Made by a program: the position numbers and the translations under genes. Shown piece after piece: positions 47,563 to 56,680 of a DNA stretch of 64,000 nucleotides (position 1 is its first letter; each line of letters begins with the position of its first letter). This DNA is from Acinetobacter halotolerans (lineage in GTDB: Bacteria; Pseudomonadota; Gammaproteobacteria; Pseudomonadales; Moraxellaceae): contig NZ_SGIM01000002.1 of the NCBI RefSeq assembly GCF_004208515.1, forward strand, positions 361,435 through 425,434. Direction: 5' to 3'. Under the pieces are notes generated by a model, which did no database searches, had not been told where the DNA came from, and worked only from the letters and a program-made list of their open reading frames with translations.

Positions 47563-48444
47563 CTAAATCATTGAACTTCTTAATTTACTTCTTAAAAAAT
47601 CAATAAAAACACGAACTTTTGCTGGTAGTAAACGAGTTTCTGTCAAAGCGTAGACAGGAAGAATATCACCTTGCCATTCAGAAAGAATTGGCATCAATAA
47701 ACCATCATTTAGATCATCTTGCACCACTTCATAAGGGGTAAATAGAATACCCTGACCAAGAATAGATAGCTTTCGTGTCATACCAACGTTATTCAACATG
47801 AATCTTGCACCAATCTTTACTTCAACCGTTTCTTCAGATCGATACAGTTTCCAACTTGTATTGTTTGGAAAGCTCAAACATTCATGATGAACTAAATCAT
47901 TTGGATGTTGGGGTATACCATGTTGTTTTAAATATTTAGGAGATGCGAAAAGTCGCCCTCTAAATTGCATTAACTTATGTGCAACTAAATTGGAATCAGG
48001 AGGATTCCCCATACGAATTGCAACATCAATGTTTTGAGCTACAAGATCCACCAATCTCGGGGTGAGATCAATTTCAAAATTTATTCCTGGATACAGCTGC
48101 ACAAACTCTATCAAGATCGATGTTAAAAATACGGTTCCAAAATCAACAGGCAATGAGACCCTTAGTGTTCCACTTGGTTTAGAGAGCATTTCGCCTAATT
48201 GCTCATGCGCAAGTTTAGCTTCACCAACAATTCGTTTACAACGTTCAAAGTAGATATGACCAGCTTCTGTTAACTCAACTTTTCGGGTTGTTCGATGCAA
48301 TAATCGTAAACCAATCGCCTCTTCTAAATGGCTAATTCTTCTTGAAAGTGTTGAACTCGGCATATCCAAATTCTCTGCTGCTTTTCTAAAACTCATCACT
48401 TTAGAGACTTCAACAAATAATGCCATGTCATTCAAAAGTTCCAT
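47563..48444 (-). CDS. LysR-family regulator (OYE cassette)
   Basis: A 293-aa LysR regulator: winged helix at residues about 1-62 (DMALFVEVSKVMSFRKAAENLDMPSSTLSRRISHLEE) and a complete effector domain. It is divergent from the alkene reductase gene with a gap of about 150 bp, so it is the likely controller of the oye-pirin-isochorismatase operon. The stop lies ten bases before the broken xseA frame, at the edge of the inserted segment. Confidence 0.88.
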   Translation of the reverse strand: MELLNDMALFVEVSKVMSFRKAAENLDMPSSTLSRRISHLEEAIGLRLLHRTTRKVELTEAGHIYFERCKRIVGEAKLAHEQLGEMLSKPSGTLRVSLPVDFGTVFLTSILIEFVQLYPGINFEIDLTPRLVDLVAQNIDVAIRMGNPPDSNLVAHKLMQFRGRLFASPKYLKQHGIPQHPNDLVHHECLSFPNNTSWKLYRSEETVEVKIGARFMLNNVGMTRKLSILGQGILFTPYEVVQDDLNDGLLMPILSEWQGDILPVYALTETRLLPAKVRVFIDFLRSKLRSSMI

Positions 48445-48597
48445 TGTTAATTATTCCATTTATGCAGCAATCATTTCCATTTTAACGTATTTATCCCTTT
48501 TTTAAATTAATTAATACTAATCAACATCTAGAAGTTATCAGGAATCAGACTTCATGTGATTGAAGCTGATTGTAAAAAATTAAAGGCAATCCAGAAT

Positions 48598-49662
48598 ATG
48601 AACAAAGTATTTGAACCAGCACAACTTGGGCGTTATACCTTAGGAAATCATCTTGTTATGGCCCCGATGACTCGTTCTCGTGCCCAATTCGATGGTACAC
48701 CAGGTGAGCTCTCAACAGAATATTATGCACAACGAGCAAGCGTTGGCTTAATTATTACAGAAGGTGCCCAACCTTCAGATGATGGACAGGGCTATCTTGC
48801 TACACCTGGTATTTACACTGATGCGCATATTCAAGGCTGGAAAAAAACAATTGACGCTGTACATGCAAAAGGGAGCCATATCTTTATCCAATTGATGCAT
48901 GCAGGGCGTATGTCACATCCAGACAATACACCTCATCATCGTTTAGGTGTTGCTCCATCAGCCATTGCTCCAGTAACAGGTATGTTTACTGCGACAGGCA
49001 TGCAAGATATTCCAACCCCTAAAGCATTAACTATTGAAGAAATTAAGCAAACCATCCAAGACTTTCGACATGCAGCTAAATCTGCAATTCGGGCTGGAGC
49101 AGATGGTGTCGAGATTCATGGTGCTAATGCTTACTTAATTCAACAATTTTTTGCACCTAGTGCTAATACTCGTACCGATGAATATGGAGGTTCTATTGAA
49201 AACCGTGCACGCTTTGCAATAGAAGTCGCAACTGCTATCGCAGAGGAAATTGGAGCAGATCGTACAGGTATTCGTCTATCACCAGGAACAACCTTGTGGG
49301 GAATTGATGAAGGTGAAGAGGGTCCAGATCTATACCGTTATCTAGTAAAAGAACTTAATAAATTAGGGCTTATTTATGTGCATGTCATGCATCAAGGCAA
49401 TGAAGAACTTTTAGCGGATATTCGTCATCTTTGGAAGCAAAAATTCATTCTTAATCGCCCAGATCAACTACGAGAAAAAATTGGAACTGATCTTGAGAGT
49501 GGTTTAGCTGATTTAGAAGCCTATGGGCAAATGATCTTAGCCAATCCTGATTTTGTGGAACGTTTAAAAATCAACGCTCCCATGAATGAAGCAGATCGTT
49601 TGACGTTCTTCGGTGGAACAGAGAAAGGCTATATCGATTATCCAACACTTGCTCAAACATAA
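48598..49662 (+). CDS. Old yellow enzyme family alkene/N-ethylmaleimide reductase
   Basis: A 354-aa FMN-dependent NADPH oxidoreductase. ATG 48598 is preferred to GTG 48556 because family members begin close to MNKVFEPAQLGRYTLGN. Motifs include PMTRSRA near residue 22, IHGANAYLIQQFFAPSANTRTDEYGGSIENR near 177-207 (substrate His/Asn pair is H178 and N181 by count) and the FMN-binding EDL-like segments later. Reduces activated alkenes, nitro-esters or quinones. It leads a three-gene unit with the pirin and hydrolase genes. Confidence 0.9.
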   Translation: MNKVFEPAQLGRYTLGNHLVMAPMTRSRAQFDGTPGELSTEYYAQRASVGLIITEGAQPSDDGQGYLATPGIYTDAHIQGWKKTIDAVHAKGSHIFIQLMHAGRMSHPDNTPHHRLGVAPSAIAPVTGMFTATGMQDIPTPKALTIEEIKQTIQDFRHAAKSAIRAGADGVEIHGANAYLIQQFFAPSANTRTDEYGGSIENRARFAIEVATAIAEEIGADRTGIRLSPGTTLWGIDEGEEGPDLYRYLVKELNKLGLIYVHVMHQGNEELLADIRHLWKQKFILNRPDQLREKIGTDLESGLADLEAYGQMILANPDFVERLKINAPMNEADRLTFFGGTEKGYIDYPTLAQT

Positions 49663-49691
49663 GCTAAGTCAATTGAAAGACGGAGAAAACC

Positions 49692-50420
49692 ATGTCTGAA
49701 ATCTTATCACTTGAACGCATTAATATCGGTAGTCAGTTTAGAGCTTATGGCTTAAGAGGTGCGTATAAATCAACTAATCCATTTATTGGTGTTGATCATG
49801 CTTGGATGAGTGGACCGACTTTTCCTCCTCATCCACATCAAGGCTTCTCAGCAGTTTCATATTTATTCCTTGATTCAGAAACAGGAGTTAATAATCGTGA
49901 CTCAATTGGAACTCAAAATCTTATAAAACCTGGTGGTCTACATTGGACCACCGCTGGTAAAGGGATTGTACATGAAGAGGTTCCAGCTGAAACAGGAAAG
50001 ACCGTACATTCCTTACAAATTTTTATTAACTTGCCATCGCACTTACGAGAAACCGCACCAGGTTTTCTCATCCTTGAAGCTGAAGATGTCCCTACACTAT
50101 ATCGAGAAGGGGTTAAGGTTCGCGTGCCTTTAGGGCATTTTGAAGAAGTTCAATCACCACTGACCCCACCCACTGAAGTCACAATGTTGGACATTAGTTT
50201 AGAACCCAATGCAGAAATTGTTTTGACTCTACCACCTGAACATTCTGGTTTTTTCTTGGCTGTCTATGGCGATGTTTGTGTAGATGATCAGACTTTTAAG
50301 CTTGATGATTTACAGGTTCCTATTTTTGAAGAAAAAGAAGTAGCTCAGTATATTTCTTTGAAAGCTCTCGAACGAGGAGCAAAACTCGTTTTCTTTAGTG
50401 CTAAACCATTATCAAATTAA
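49692..50420 (+). CDS. Pirin-family bicupin
   Basis: A 242-aa cupin protein. The pirin metal-binding pattern appears as PTFPPHPHQGFSAVSYLF (about residues 39-56), then HWTTAGKGIVHEEVP (about 84-98). The first gene of the operon is an OYE reductase; pirins frequently accompany such flavoenzymes. It differs from the YhhW-like pirin at 18.1 kb. Ribosome site GGAGAA precedes the ATG by six bases. Confidence 0.87.
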   Translation: MSEILSLERINIGSQFRAYGLRGAYKSTNPFIGVDHAWMSGPTFPPHPHQGFSAVSYLFLDSETGVNNRDSIGTQNLIKPGGLHWTTAGKGIVHEEVPAETGKTVHSLQIFINLPSHLRETAPGFLILEAEDVPTLYREGVKVRVPLGHFEEVQSPLTPPTEVTMLDISLEPNAEIVLTLPPEHSGFFLAVYGDVCVDDQTFKLDDLQVPIFEEKEVAQYISLKALERGAKLVFFSAKPLSN

Positions 50421-50434
50421 ATGAGGGAACTCAA

Positions 50435-51022
50435 ATGACTTTTAAACGATTTACAAGCGAAGACTCAGCATTATTATTGATTGATCATCAAGTTGGAACA
50501 ATGAGTTGGGTGAACTCGATTTCTTTCGAGGAGATGAAACAGCATGCAATTATGTTGGCTAAAACAGCAAAAATTTTTAATATTCCAACGGTACTTACAT
50601 CAAGTATGGAAGAATATGCTCAGGGTCCTTTGATAGAGGAACTTAAAGAGATTTTTCCCGTTGAATTTGAGACACGTATTAAACGTTTAGGTATAGTTAA
50701 TGCCATGGATGATGAGAACTTTGCCAAAGCTGTCATAGCAACTGGTCGTAAACGTATTATCATTGCAGGTGTGACGAATGATGTCTGTACTGTTTATCCA
50801 GCATTGACTTTAATTGATCAAGGTTATGAAGTTCAAGTAGTGGCTGATGCAGGCGGTTCACCAAGTAAAATGGCTGATGATATTGCTTTGCAACGTATGT
50901 TAAAAGCAGGTGTAACCTTAACAAGCACAAATCAACTTATCGCTGAATTGACTGGTAACTGGAGTACCCCTGAAGGTATGCAAATTGTGCAAGAAGTTGT
51001 TATGCCAGCGTTACAAGGTTAA
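50435..51022 (+). CDS. Isochorismatase-like cysteine hydrolase (YcaC-type)
   Basis: A 195-aa hydrolase. The D-K-C triad of the family is visible: D17 in LLLIDHQVG, a Lys in ETRIKRLGIVNA, and the nucleophilic Cys in AGVTNDVCTVYPAL. This fits YcaC-like hydrolases of unknown substrate. It begins 14 bp after the pirin stop with GAGGGA upstream. It is the last gene of the operon; a terminator follows directly. Confidence 0.87.
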   Translation: MTFKRFTSEDSALLLIDHQVGTMSWVNSISFEEMKQHAIMLAKTAKIFNIPTVLTSSMEEYAQGPLIEELKEIFPVEFETRIKRLGIVNAMDDENFAKAVIATGRKRIIIAGVTNDVCTVYPALTLIDQGYEVQVVADAGGSPSKMADDIALQRMLKAGVTLTSTNQLIAELTGNWSTPEGMQIVQEVVMPALQG

Positions 51023-51030
51023 GTTATAGC

Positions 51031-51074
51031 AAGGTCAGTTATGAATTTTAATATTCATAACTGCCTTATTTTTT
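51031..51074 (+). terminator. Terminator of the OYE-pirin-hydrolase operon
   Basis: AAGG.CAGTTATGAAT / ATTCATAACTG.CCTT stem with one bulged T, followed by ATTTTTT. Confidence 0.88.
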
Positions 51075-51277
51075 GTGCATAGTAATTTTTTTATCGCAGA
51101 ATTTTTAGTTAAGCTGTTGCTTTTGAAGTTTAGTATCATCCCTAGTTTAGAATTCCAGTTTTTCCAGTTATAACCCCCGCCCAAAGCTTTATAGAGCTCG
51201 ATTTTATTATTCAACTTAGTCTGTTCAAGTATCAATAAGCCTTGTTGAGCAGCATAAGCTGAACGTTGTGCATCCAA
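51035..51277 (-). pseudogene. RND efflux outer-membrane factor, C-terminal fragment
   Basis: Forty readable codons of a NodT/OprM-type outer-membrane channel: LDAQRSAYAAQQGLLILEQT, then KIELYKALGGGYNW, which is the standard C-terminal end of such proteins (full length about 470). The frame then runs on into unrelated sequence and the operon terminator, and at 51278 it meets the xseA fragment. It is debris at the edge of the insertion. Confidence 0.8.
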
Positions 51278-51278
51278 T

Positions 51279-51392
51279 TATGCTTAGGTTCAGACTCTCA
51301 GCTTTTACCCATACAGGCTCATCGAAGGTTACGCGAATAACTTCTTGTGCTGCTGATAAATAATCGCTAAGGGATAATTGAGGTTCGGACGT
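51279..51392 (-). pseudogene. xseA: Exodeoxyribonuclease VII large subunit, N-terminal fragment
   Basis: Thirty-eight codons with the conserved XseA start: PQLSLSDYLSAAQEVIRVTF, then DEPVWVKAE and a divergent NLSI segment corresponding to the beginning of the OB-fold domain (families usually continue NIKGGHYY). The reading frame is cut by a stop upstream, with the first codons possibly shifted. It ends where the outer-membrane-factor fragment begins. Same strand as the C-terminal fragment at 47.1 kb, so one ancestral xseA was split. Confidence 0.8.
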
Positions 51393-51724
51393 TTAAATAA
51401 ATTATTGAAAGTAATATATCTATATGAACAAAGAAGATAACTACCCTCATAAACCATTATCAAAGATGTTGAATTAAGTTTCATATTTAGAAAATACTAG
51501 CGATTATTCTTGCTGGGATCATTGCTATAAAAACCCAAGAAGATTTATTCTGATTTCTATTGAATTTACAATTGGTTAGGGTTGTTAATGGTTGTGCCTT
51601 TGTTCTAATTCACTATAGCTTCTTATCCTTTTATTTAAATAATGTCCTTAAATGATATTTATTACAACTTTGAAAGTTCTAAAATGGAACTCTAATAAGG
51701 TGGATAACAGAGTCGACAAATCAG
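51393..51724. other. No gene recognised
   Basis: AT-rich sequence with only very short frames; presumably contains old xseA upstream sequence and the promoter of the next gene. Confidence 0.4.
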
Positions 51725-52822
51725 ATGAAAGTTCTTGTCTCAAGCAAAATGGTATCAGGGAAATTTAAGGATAAGATTAATCTCCAATTAGCAAAAATAT
51801 CTGGTGATTTATTGGGTGCGGTGACACCAGATAAGCAGGAGTTACTTCCCAAAGAATATGATTTGAGTCCACATACGGAATATAAGCGCTATGGGAGTAC
51901 TCACTATGGTGTGATGATTCCAGATTTACCTGAACCTTATCGATATCTTTCTTGGGCCTCTGTTATTGGTTATGTTGGTTTTCCAATAACTGATTCTGAG
52001 TATCAAATATCCAATCGAGGAAAGGGTGATACGGCCTCTTTAGTTCATGGTACAGCCTTATCGACCACTGAAGAAGCATTTAGAACCTATTCAATAATTG
52101 ACGATATAGAATTCAGCAATGAGCCATTCTCAGTCAATTTCAAGAATGATACTTCTTTTAAAGAGTGTGAAGAGGGGTATCTCCTCACTACGAACAGAGA
52201 TGATCTACAGCTTGAGTTAAAGCTGAAACCAACTAAAGCTATTACTTGGTTTGCTTATAGTTCCTTGTACAAGCATTTTAGTGTATTGATGCACTACGAA
52301 GGACGAATGATTCAGAAGGGAGAAACCGTAGAAATAAAAGGGCTCTGTACACTGGAGTCTTGGAAAGCCGTCGCAACTTCAATGTTGAAAAACACATTAC
52401 TTGTTAAACATATCCAACTTCCTGTAAAGATTTTCAGCTACCAAGTAGTCAACCTAGATGAAAATCAACAATTGTTACTTGCATTTATCTGTTACCAAGA
52501 TAAACCAATACTGACCTCAATTTATTACCGACATACGAATGGTACTTCAATTCAATTTAATGGTGACGTGCTATTTGAGGTTACAAATAATCAGGCTGAA
52601 CCTCAAATTACTCCAGATGGATATAGCATGTATGTTCCAAATACATTCAAATGGATTGCCCATCATGATGGTGAAAAGATCCTAGAAATCTATGCCGAAG
52701 TGGATACGCCGTATTGTTATGGTCTAGCAGCAGGTTTTGTTAGTTCCTATAAGTGGCAAGGAGCATTTAAAGGTAATGATTTACAAGGTAGAGGATATAT
52801 GGAGTTTATTGATAGACGCTGA
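51725..52822 (+). CDS. Unknown 365-aa protein, paralogue A
   Basis: A soluble protein without a signal peptide. Shares an ordered set of motifs with the 388-aa protein at 53950: YGxTHxGxMIPDLPxPxxxL near residue 60, HxTALST, a GLCTxExxxx segment mid-chain, SYQVxxLDxxxQLLL, and a C-terminal GxxxGFxxxYKWxGxxxxxxxxGRGYxEfxdxR. The predicted mostly-beta pattern suggests a lipocalin-like or DUF6670-like fold. No catalytic motif was recognised. A LysR gene lies between the paralogues. Confidence 0.65.
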   Translation: MKVLVSSKMVSGKFKDKINLQLAKISGDLLGAVTPDKQELLPKEYDLSPHTEYKRYGSTHYGVMIPDLPEPYRYLSWASVIGYVGFPITDSEYQISNRGKGDTASLVHGTALSTTEEAFRTYSIIDDIEFSNEPFSVNFKNDTSFKECEEGYLLTTNRDDLQLELKLKPTKAITWFAYSSLYKHFSVLMHYEGRMIQKGETVEIKGLCTLESWKAVATSMLKNTLLVKHIQLPVKIFSYQVVNLDENQQLLLAFICYQDKPILTSIYYRHTNGTSIQFNGDVLFEVTNNQAEPQITPDGYSMYVPNTFKWIAHHDGEKILEIYAEVDTPYCYGLAAGFVSSYKWQGAFKGNDLQGRGYMEFIDRR

Positions 52823-52943
52823 TAAGACTCGATGCTACCTATCAAATAGTTTTCATATCACTGATATTTACTATAGATTTAAAGATTCCCGATTATTTTA
52901 TACTCACAAAATATAAAATATTTAGAAGTATCAAAAATATATT

Positions 52944-53867
52944 ATGAATTATGGTGTTCTAGTGGAAAAAAAACCATCCTTTCAAAAGCCTCATATTTCT
53001 TTAAATTGGTTAAAGACATTTGATGTAGCAGCGCGGGTGAATAGTTTTAAGTTAGCGGCAGATGAACTATGTATCACACCATCAGCTGTCAGTCAGCAAA
53101 TTAAAGAATTGGAACGGGCTTTGGGTATCCCATTATTTAACCGTAAAAGCCAAGGACTGTATCTGAATGAAGCAGGTCAGATTTACTGGCAAGAAATTAG
53201 AACCGCCCTCAGCATTATTCAGTCAGCCACGGATAAAATACGTCCAAATAAGTATCAATATAAGCTAAAAATCAGTTTAATTCCGCCGATTGCCAACCAT
53301 TTTATCTTTCCAAATCTAGCGTGTTTCAATAAGCAACATCCTGATATTAAGCTAATTTTTGAAGTTAATGAAAAACTGGTGGACTTAAATACATCAGATG
53401 TTGACGTAGCGATCCGCTATAGCTCATCCCTTGGAAAAGAGGGGGATTACGAGAAGTTAACCCCGGTTTTAGTACAACCAGTCTGTAATCACATATTGGC
53501 CCAGACGCTGGATTTAAGTGCTAATCCGCACAATATCGTAAATGCACCCTTAATTCATATGTCTAATACACCATCCATGTGGACAGATTTTTTAAAGGTA
53601 ATGGGCTTAGAGAAAGCACTGTCGGTGAATGATATCTATGTGAATGATTATCAAGCAGCCATGAGTGCGGTACTCAGCCAAGGCGTGGCCATTACTTTGT
53701 ATTCATTAGAAAAATCTTACATTAAACAACACAACTTAGTGAACTTTCCCAGTTTACAGTTGGAGTTTGGAGCTATTTATGCAGTAACCGCTAAAGGTCG
53801 GCTGCAAGAAACTGCGATTGAACATTTCATTACTTGGCTAAAAAGCTTATTGAAATCCTCAGATTAA
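52944..53867 (+). CDS. LysR-family regulator (GcvA-like)
   Basis: A 307-aa LysR protein. It has the ISLNWLKTFDVAARVNSFKLAADELCITPSAVSQQIKELE winged helix and an effector domain resembling GcvA/AmpR-type regulators. It lies between the two paralogous unknown genes and before an OYE gene, all on the plus strand, and may regulate them. The N-terminal extension before KPHISLNWL is about 15 residues; a later start is possible. Its stop codon is inside a terminator stem. Confidence 0.86.
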   Translation: MNYGVLVEKKPSFQKPHISLNWLKTFDVAARVNSFKLAADELCITPSAVSQQIKELERALGIPLFNRKSQGLYLNEAGQIYWQEIRTALSIIQSATDKIRPNKYQYKLKISLIPPIANHFIFPNLACFNKQHPDIKLIFEVNEKLVDLNTSDVDVAIRYSSSLGKEGDYEKLTPVLVQPVCNHILAQTLDLSANPHNIVNAPLIHMSNTPSMWTDFLKVMGLEKALSVNDIYVNDYQAAMSAVLSQGVAITLYSLEKSYIKQHNLVNFPSLQLEFGAIYAVTAKGRLQETAIEHFITWLKSLLKSSD

Positions 53868-53883
53868 GTTTTTCTAATCTGAG
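53858..53883 (+). terminator. Hairpin overlapping the LysR stop codon
   Basis: CTCAGATTA / TAATCTGAG with an eight-base loop, followed by an A-rich then T-rich stretch. Confidence 0.6.
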
Positions 53884-53949
53884 TACAAAAAAAACTCGTT
53901 TGCACTCTTTTTTTCATCTCTATAGTTTTGGTATCCAGTTTTTATCAAA

Positions 53950-55116
53950 ATGGTGTGCGATATGAGTCCTCAGGCTTACAAATTTTCTTATGATAATGAT
54001 TACCGTGTACAACACTTAATAAATACCAACCTCTCTACAGGAGGGCTTAGTGGGGCAGCAAAAGCGGCCTCAGCTAAACTAATAAGAGAAATATTGGGTG
54101 TCACCAAGGTTGATGCGAAAAACCCGCCGATGCCAAATCCTGTAATTTTTCCGCCGTATGCTAATTCAAAAAAATATGGGATCACCCATTTTGGAATCAT
54201 GATCCCTGATCTACCTGCGCCTCATTATTTTCTGGCATGTGCAACGATGTTAGGGTCAAGCGGGTTTAAAGTTTATGATATTGATCATGCTATGAGCAAA
54301 GATGGTCCACGTCATACAGCTGTTCTAGCGCATGCCACTGCGGTATCCACACAGGATGGCTTTAAGTCTTATTCCATGTTGGATGAGATGACCATTGCAA
54401 AAGATGGCAGCCTGATCAAATTTGCAGAGGATCTGGAGTTTTCTGGGCTTTACCCTCACTACCGCCTAAAAAGTAATCGTGAGAATTTTTCTGTCGATTT
54501 ACAGTTAGAAGCCACTGGTGATATTACTTGGTTCTGTAAGAGTAAGGTTTACAATCATTTAAGCCTATTAACTCGATACAAAGGAACCATTACGACTCAT
54601 GGTGAAAGCATGGATGTTTCAGGGCTTTGTACCTATGAATATGCACGAGGCTCAACGCCATATTTAGTACGTAATAAGAGTATTCCTGAATTTGCCAAGT
54701 TCCCATTTGATACGTTTAGTTATCAGGTGATAGACCTCGATGACAATACCCAGCTATTACTTGTGTTGCTCGGAATAGTGAAATCACCCTTTCTTGTGTC
54801 AGCGTATTTACGTACAGCTGGGAAAAATGGCACACACCGAGTGAACGCCACGGTTAACTTTGAAGTTTTAAATTTACAGGATCAGCCTGCTGTAGCCCCA
54901 GATGGCTCCCTTACTCCGATGGTCAAAGACTTTCGATGGACGATAGTCGCTCAAGATAAAAAATTCAACTTTGAAATAAATGGCACAGTCGATACCCCAA
55001 TGGTATTTGGTTTGGGTAGAGGTTTTATCGGTGGCTATAAATGGAAAGGTACCAGAGCGGGTGTTGCCACAGAAGGTCGTGGTTATATCGAATATGTTGA
55101 TCAACGTGGACAATAA
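53950..55116 (+). CDS. Unknown 388-aa protein, paralogue B
   Basis: Paralogue of the 365-aa protein at 51725. Shared segments include KKYGITHFGIMIPDLPAPHYFLA, HATAVSTQDGFKSY, ITWFCKSKVYNHLSLL, SGLCTYEYARGS, SYQVIDLDDNTQLLLVL and GGYKWKGTRAGVATEGRGYIEYVDQ. No signal peptide is evident. A flavin oxidoreductase gene starts 39 bp later, so substrate sharing is plausible, e.g. lipid or terpenoid-like compounds; this is conjecture. A start at 53962 is also possible. Confidence 0.65.
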   Translation: MVCDMSPQAYKFSYDNDYRVQHLINTNLSTGGLSGAAKAASAKLIREILGVTKVDAKNPPMPNPVIFPPYANSKKYGITHFGIMIPDLPAPHYFLACATMLGSSGFKVYDIDHAMSKDGPRHTAVLAHATAVSTQDGFKSYSMLDEMTIAKDGSLIKFAEDLEFSGLYPHYRLKSNRENFSVDLQLEATGDITWFCKSKVYNHLSLLTRYKGTITTHGESMDVSGLCTYEYARGSTPYLVRNKSIPEFAKFPFDTFSYQVIDLDDNTQLLLVLLGIVKSPFLVSAYLRTAGKNGTHRVNATVNFEVLNLQDQPAVAPDGSLTPMVKDFRWTIVAQDKKFNFEINGTVDTPMVFGLGRGFIGGYKWKGTRAGVATEGRGYIEYVDQRGQ

Positions 55117-55155
55117 GAGGTTTTTTAACCCTTTTTTTACGCTTTGGAGTAAACC

Positions 55156-56388
55156 ATGCACAATCCAATCAATCTTAGCACTCCCTTTCAATTGAGTTCA
55201 TCAGTTGTACTGCCAAACCGAATCGTAAAATCTGCGTTAAGCGAGGTTTTGGCGGATAAGGATGGGAATCCAAACAAGAGTCATATTAACCTTTATAAAT
55301 GCTGGGCTGAAGGCGGCGCAGCATTATTAATTACGGGCAATATGATGGTTGACCGAAACAATACAGCCGAACCTCACAATGTTGTTTTAGATGAAAAAAG
55401 TAATTTGGCTGCTTTTGAGGCATGGGCAGCAGCTGTTAGTAACAGTGGAACACACCTATGGGCTCAATTGAATCATCCGGGCAAACAAACTCCTTACTAT
55501 ATAGTCTGGGAACCAGTTGCTCCTTCAGCAATTGCTTTAACAGGCGGTTTAAAGGCTGGATTTAATAAACCGCGTGCTTTAAAGCAGGATGAAATCATTA
55601 ACATTATCAGACAGTTTGCGACCAGTGCACGTTTGGCCAAACAAGCTGGTTTTAGTGGTGTGCAAATTCATGCCGCACATGGATACTTGATTAATCAGTT
55701 TTTATCCCCTTTACACAACCAGCGTCAAGACCAATGGGGTGGCAGCCTAGAAAATCGTCAGCGCTTTTTAGTGGAAATTTATCATGCCATTCGTCATGAA
55801 GTTGGTGCTGACTTTCCCATTGCTGTAAAACTAAACTCTGCAGACTTCCAGCGTGGGGGTTTTAATGAGGAAGATTTTATCAGCGTGGTTGAAACGCTGG
55901 CAAATATTGGTATTGACCTCATTGAAATTTCTGGGGGGAATTATGAAAGCCAGTCTATGTCTGGTGCAAATGTTCAGACATCTACCATTGAACGCGAAGC
56001 TTACTTTTTAGAATATGCAAGAAAAATACGTGACCGGGTTAAAGTACCGCTGATGGTCACAGGCGGTTTTCGTAGTGCATCAGCGATGAATCAGGCCTTG
56101 CAAATTGGAGAAACTGATTTAATTGGTTTAGGTCGACCTTTTGCCATAGATCCTAATGTGGCAAATAAGCTTCTGTGCAATTCAAATTACAAGGTCGGAA
56201 TTCGACAGTTAAGTACAGGTATTAAATATTTGGATCAACTGACTTTGATTAATATTACTTGGTATGAACATCAACTGGCAAGAATGGCTAAGAACCAAAC
56301 AACACAGCCAAATCTTAGTCCTTGGCTCAGCATTGTAAAAACAGTACAGAGCGCTGGAATCTATCGATTGAGTAAACGACGTATTTAA
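55156..56388 (+). CDS. NADH:flavin oxidoreductase of the OYE family
   Basis: A 410-aa single-domain OYE-family protein with a TIM barrel: LPNRIVKSALSEVLAD near residue 22, a barrel-core VQIHAAHGYLINQFLSPLHNQR near 167-188, then WGGSLENRQRFLVEI, and a C-terminal phosphate-binding TGGFRSA and LIGLGRPFAIDP. Lacks the Fe-S and FAD domains of FadH. Starts 39 bp after paralogue B. Reduces an unknown activated alkene; context suggests a catabolic or detoxifying role. Confidence 0.87.
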   Translation: MHNPINLSTPFQLSSSVVLPNRIVKSALSEVLADKDGNPNKSHINLYKCWAEGGAALLITGNMMVDRNNTAEPHNVVLDEKSNLAAFEAWAAAVSNSGTHLWAQLNHPGKQTPYYIVWEPVAPSAIALTGGLKAGFNKPRALKQDEIINIIRQFATSARLAKQAGFSGVQIHAAHGYLINQFLSPLHNQRQDQWGGSLENRQRFLVEIYHAIRHEVGADFPIAVKLNSADFQRGGFNEEDFISVVETLANIGIDLIEISGGNYESQSMSGANVQTSTIEREAYFLEYARKIRDRVKVPLMVTGGFRSASAMNQALQIGETDLIGLGRPFAIDPNVANKLLCNSNYKVGIRQLSTGIKYLDQLTLINITWYEHQLARMAKNQTTQPNLSPWLSIVKTVQSAGIYRLSKRRI

Positions 56389-56414
56389 TTTGTATTAAGT
56401 AATTATAAAAATTA

Positions 56415-56440
56415 TAGAACCTGCAACCATGCAGGTTCTA
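56415..56440 (+). terminator. Hairpin after the OYE gene
   Basis: TAGAACCTGCA / TGCAGGTTCTA with an ACCA loop. No strong T tract on this strand, so its role as terminator is uncertain. Confidence 0.5.
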
Positions 56441-56635
56441 AATTCATAGTTTCATGCATAGAATTCTTTCAGTTTACTTTAAGGTGATTCACACTCAGTT
56501 TATCTCCAAAGGACATGATGTAATATATCTGAGTTCTGACCACAATAATCTGATCATCCCCTTGTTTACATAGCTCAATAGTATTAGATAAGCGATAGAT
56601 TTTGGGTATGATATATCGAGTTATCAAATATAAAA

Positions 56636-56666
56636 GATCCTCAAAAGTCTTAACTTATTGAGGATC
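56636..56666 (-). terminator. Terminator of the methyltransferase-permease operon
   Basis: GATCCTCA / TGAGGATC with a 15-base loop; on the minus strand it is followed by TTTTATATTT. Confidence 0.7.
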
Positions 56667-56680
56667 AATTTAAAATTCCT

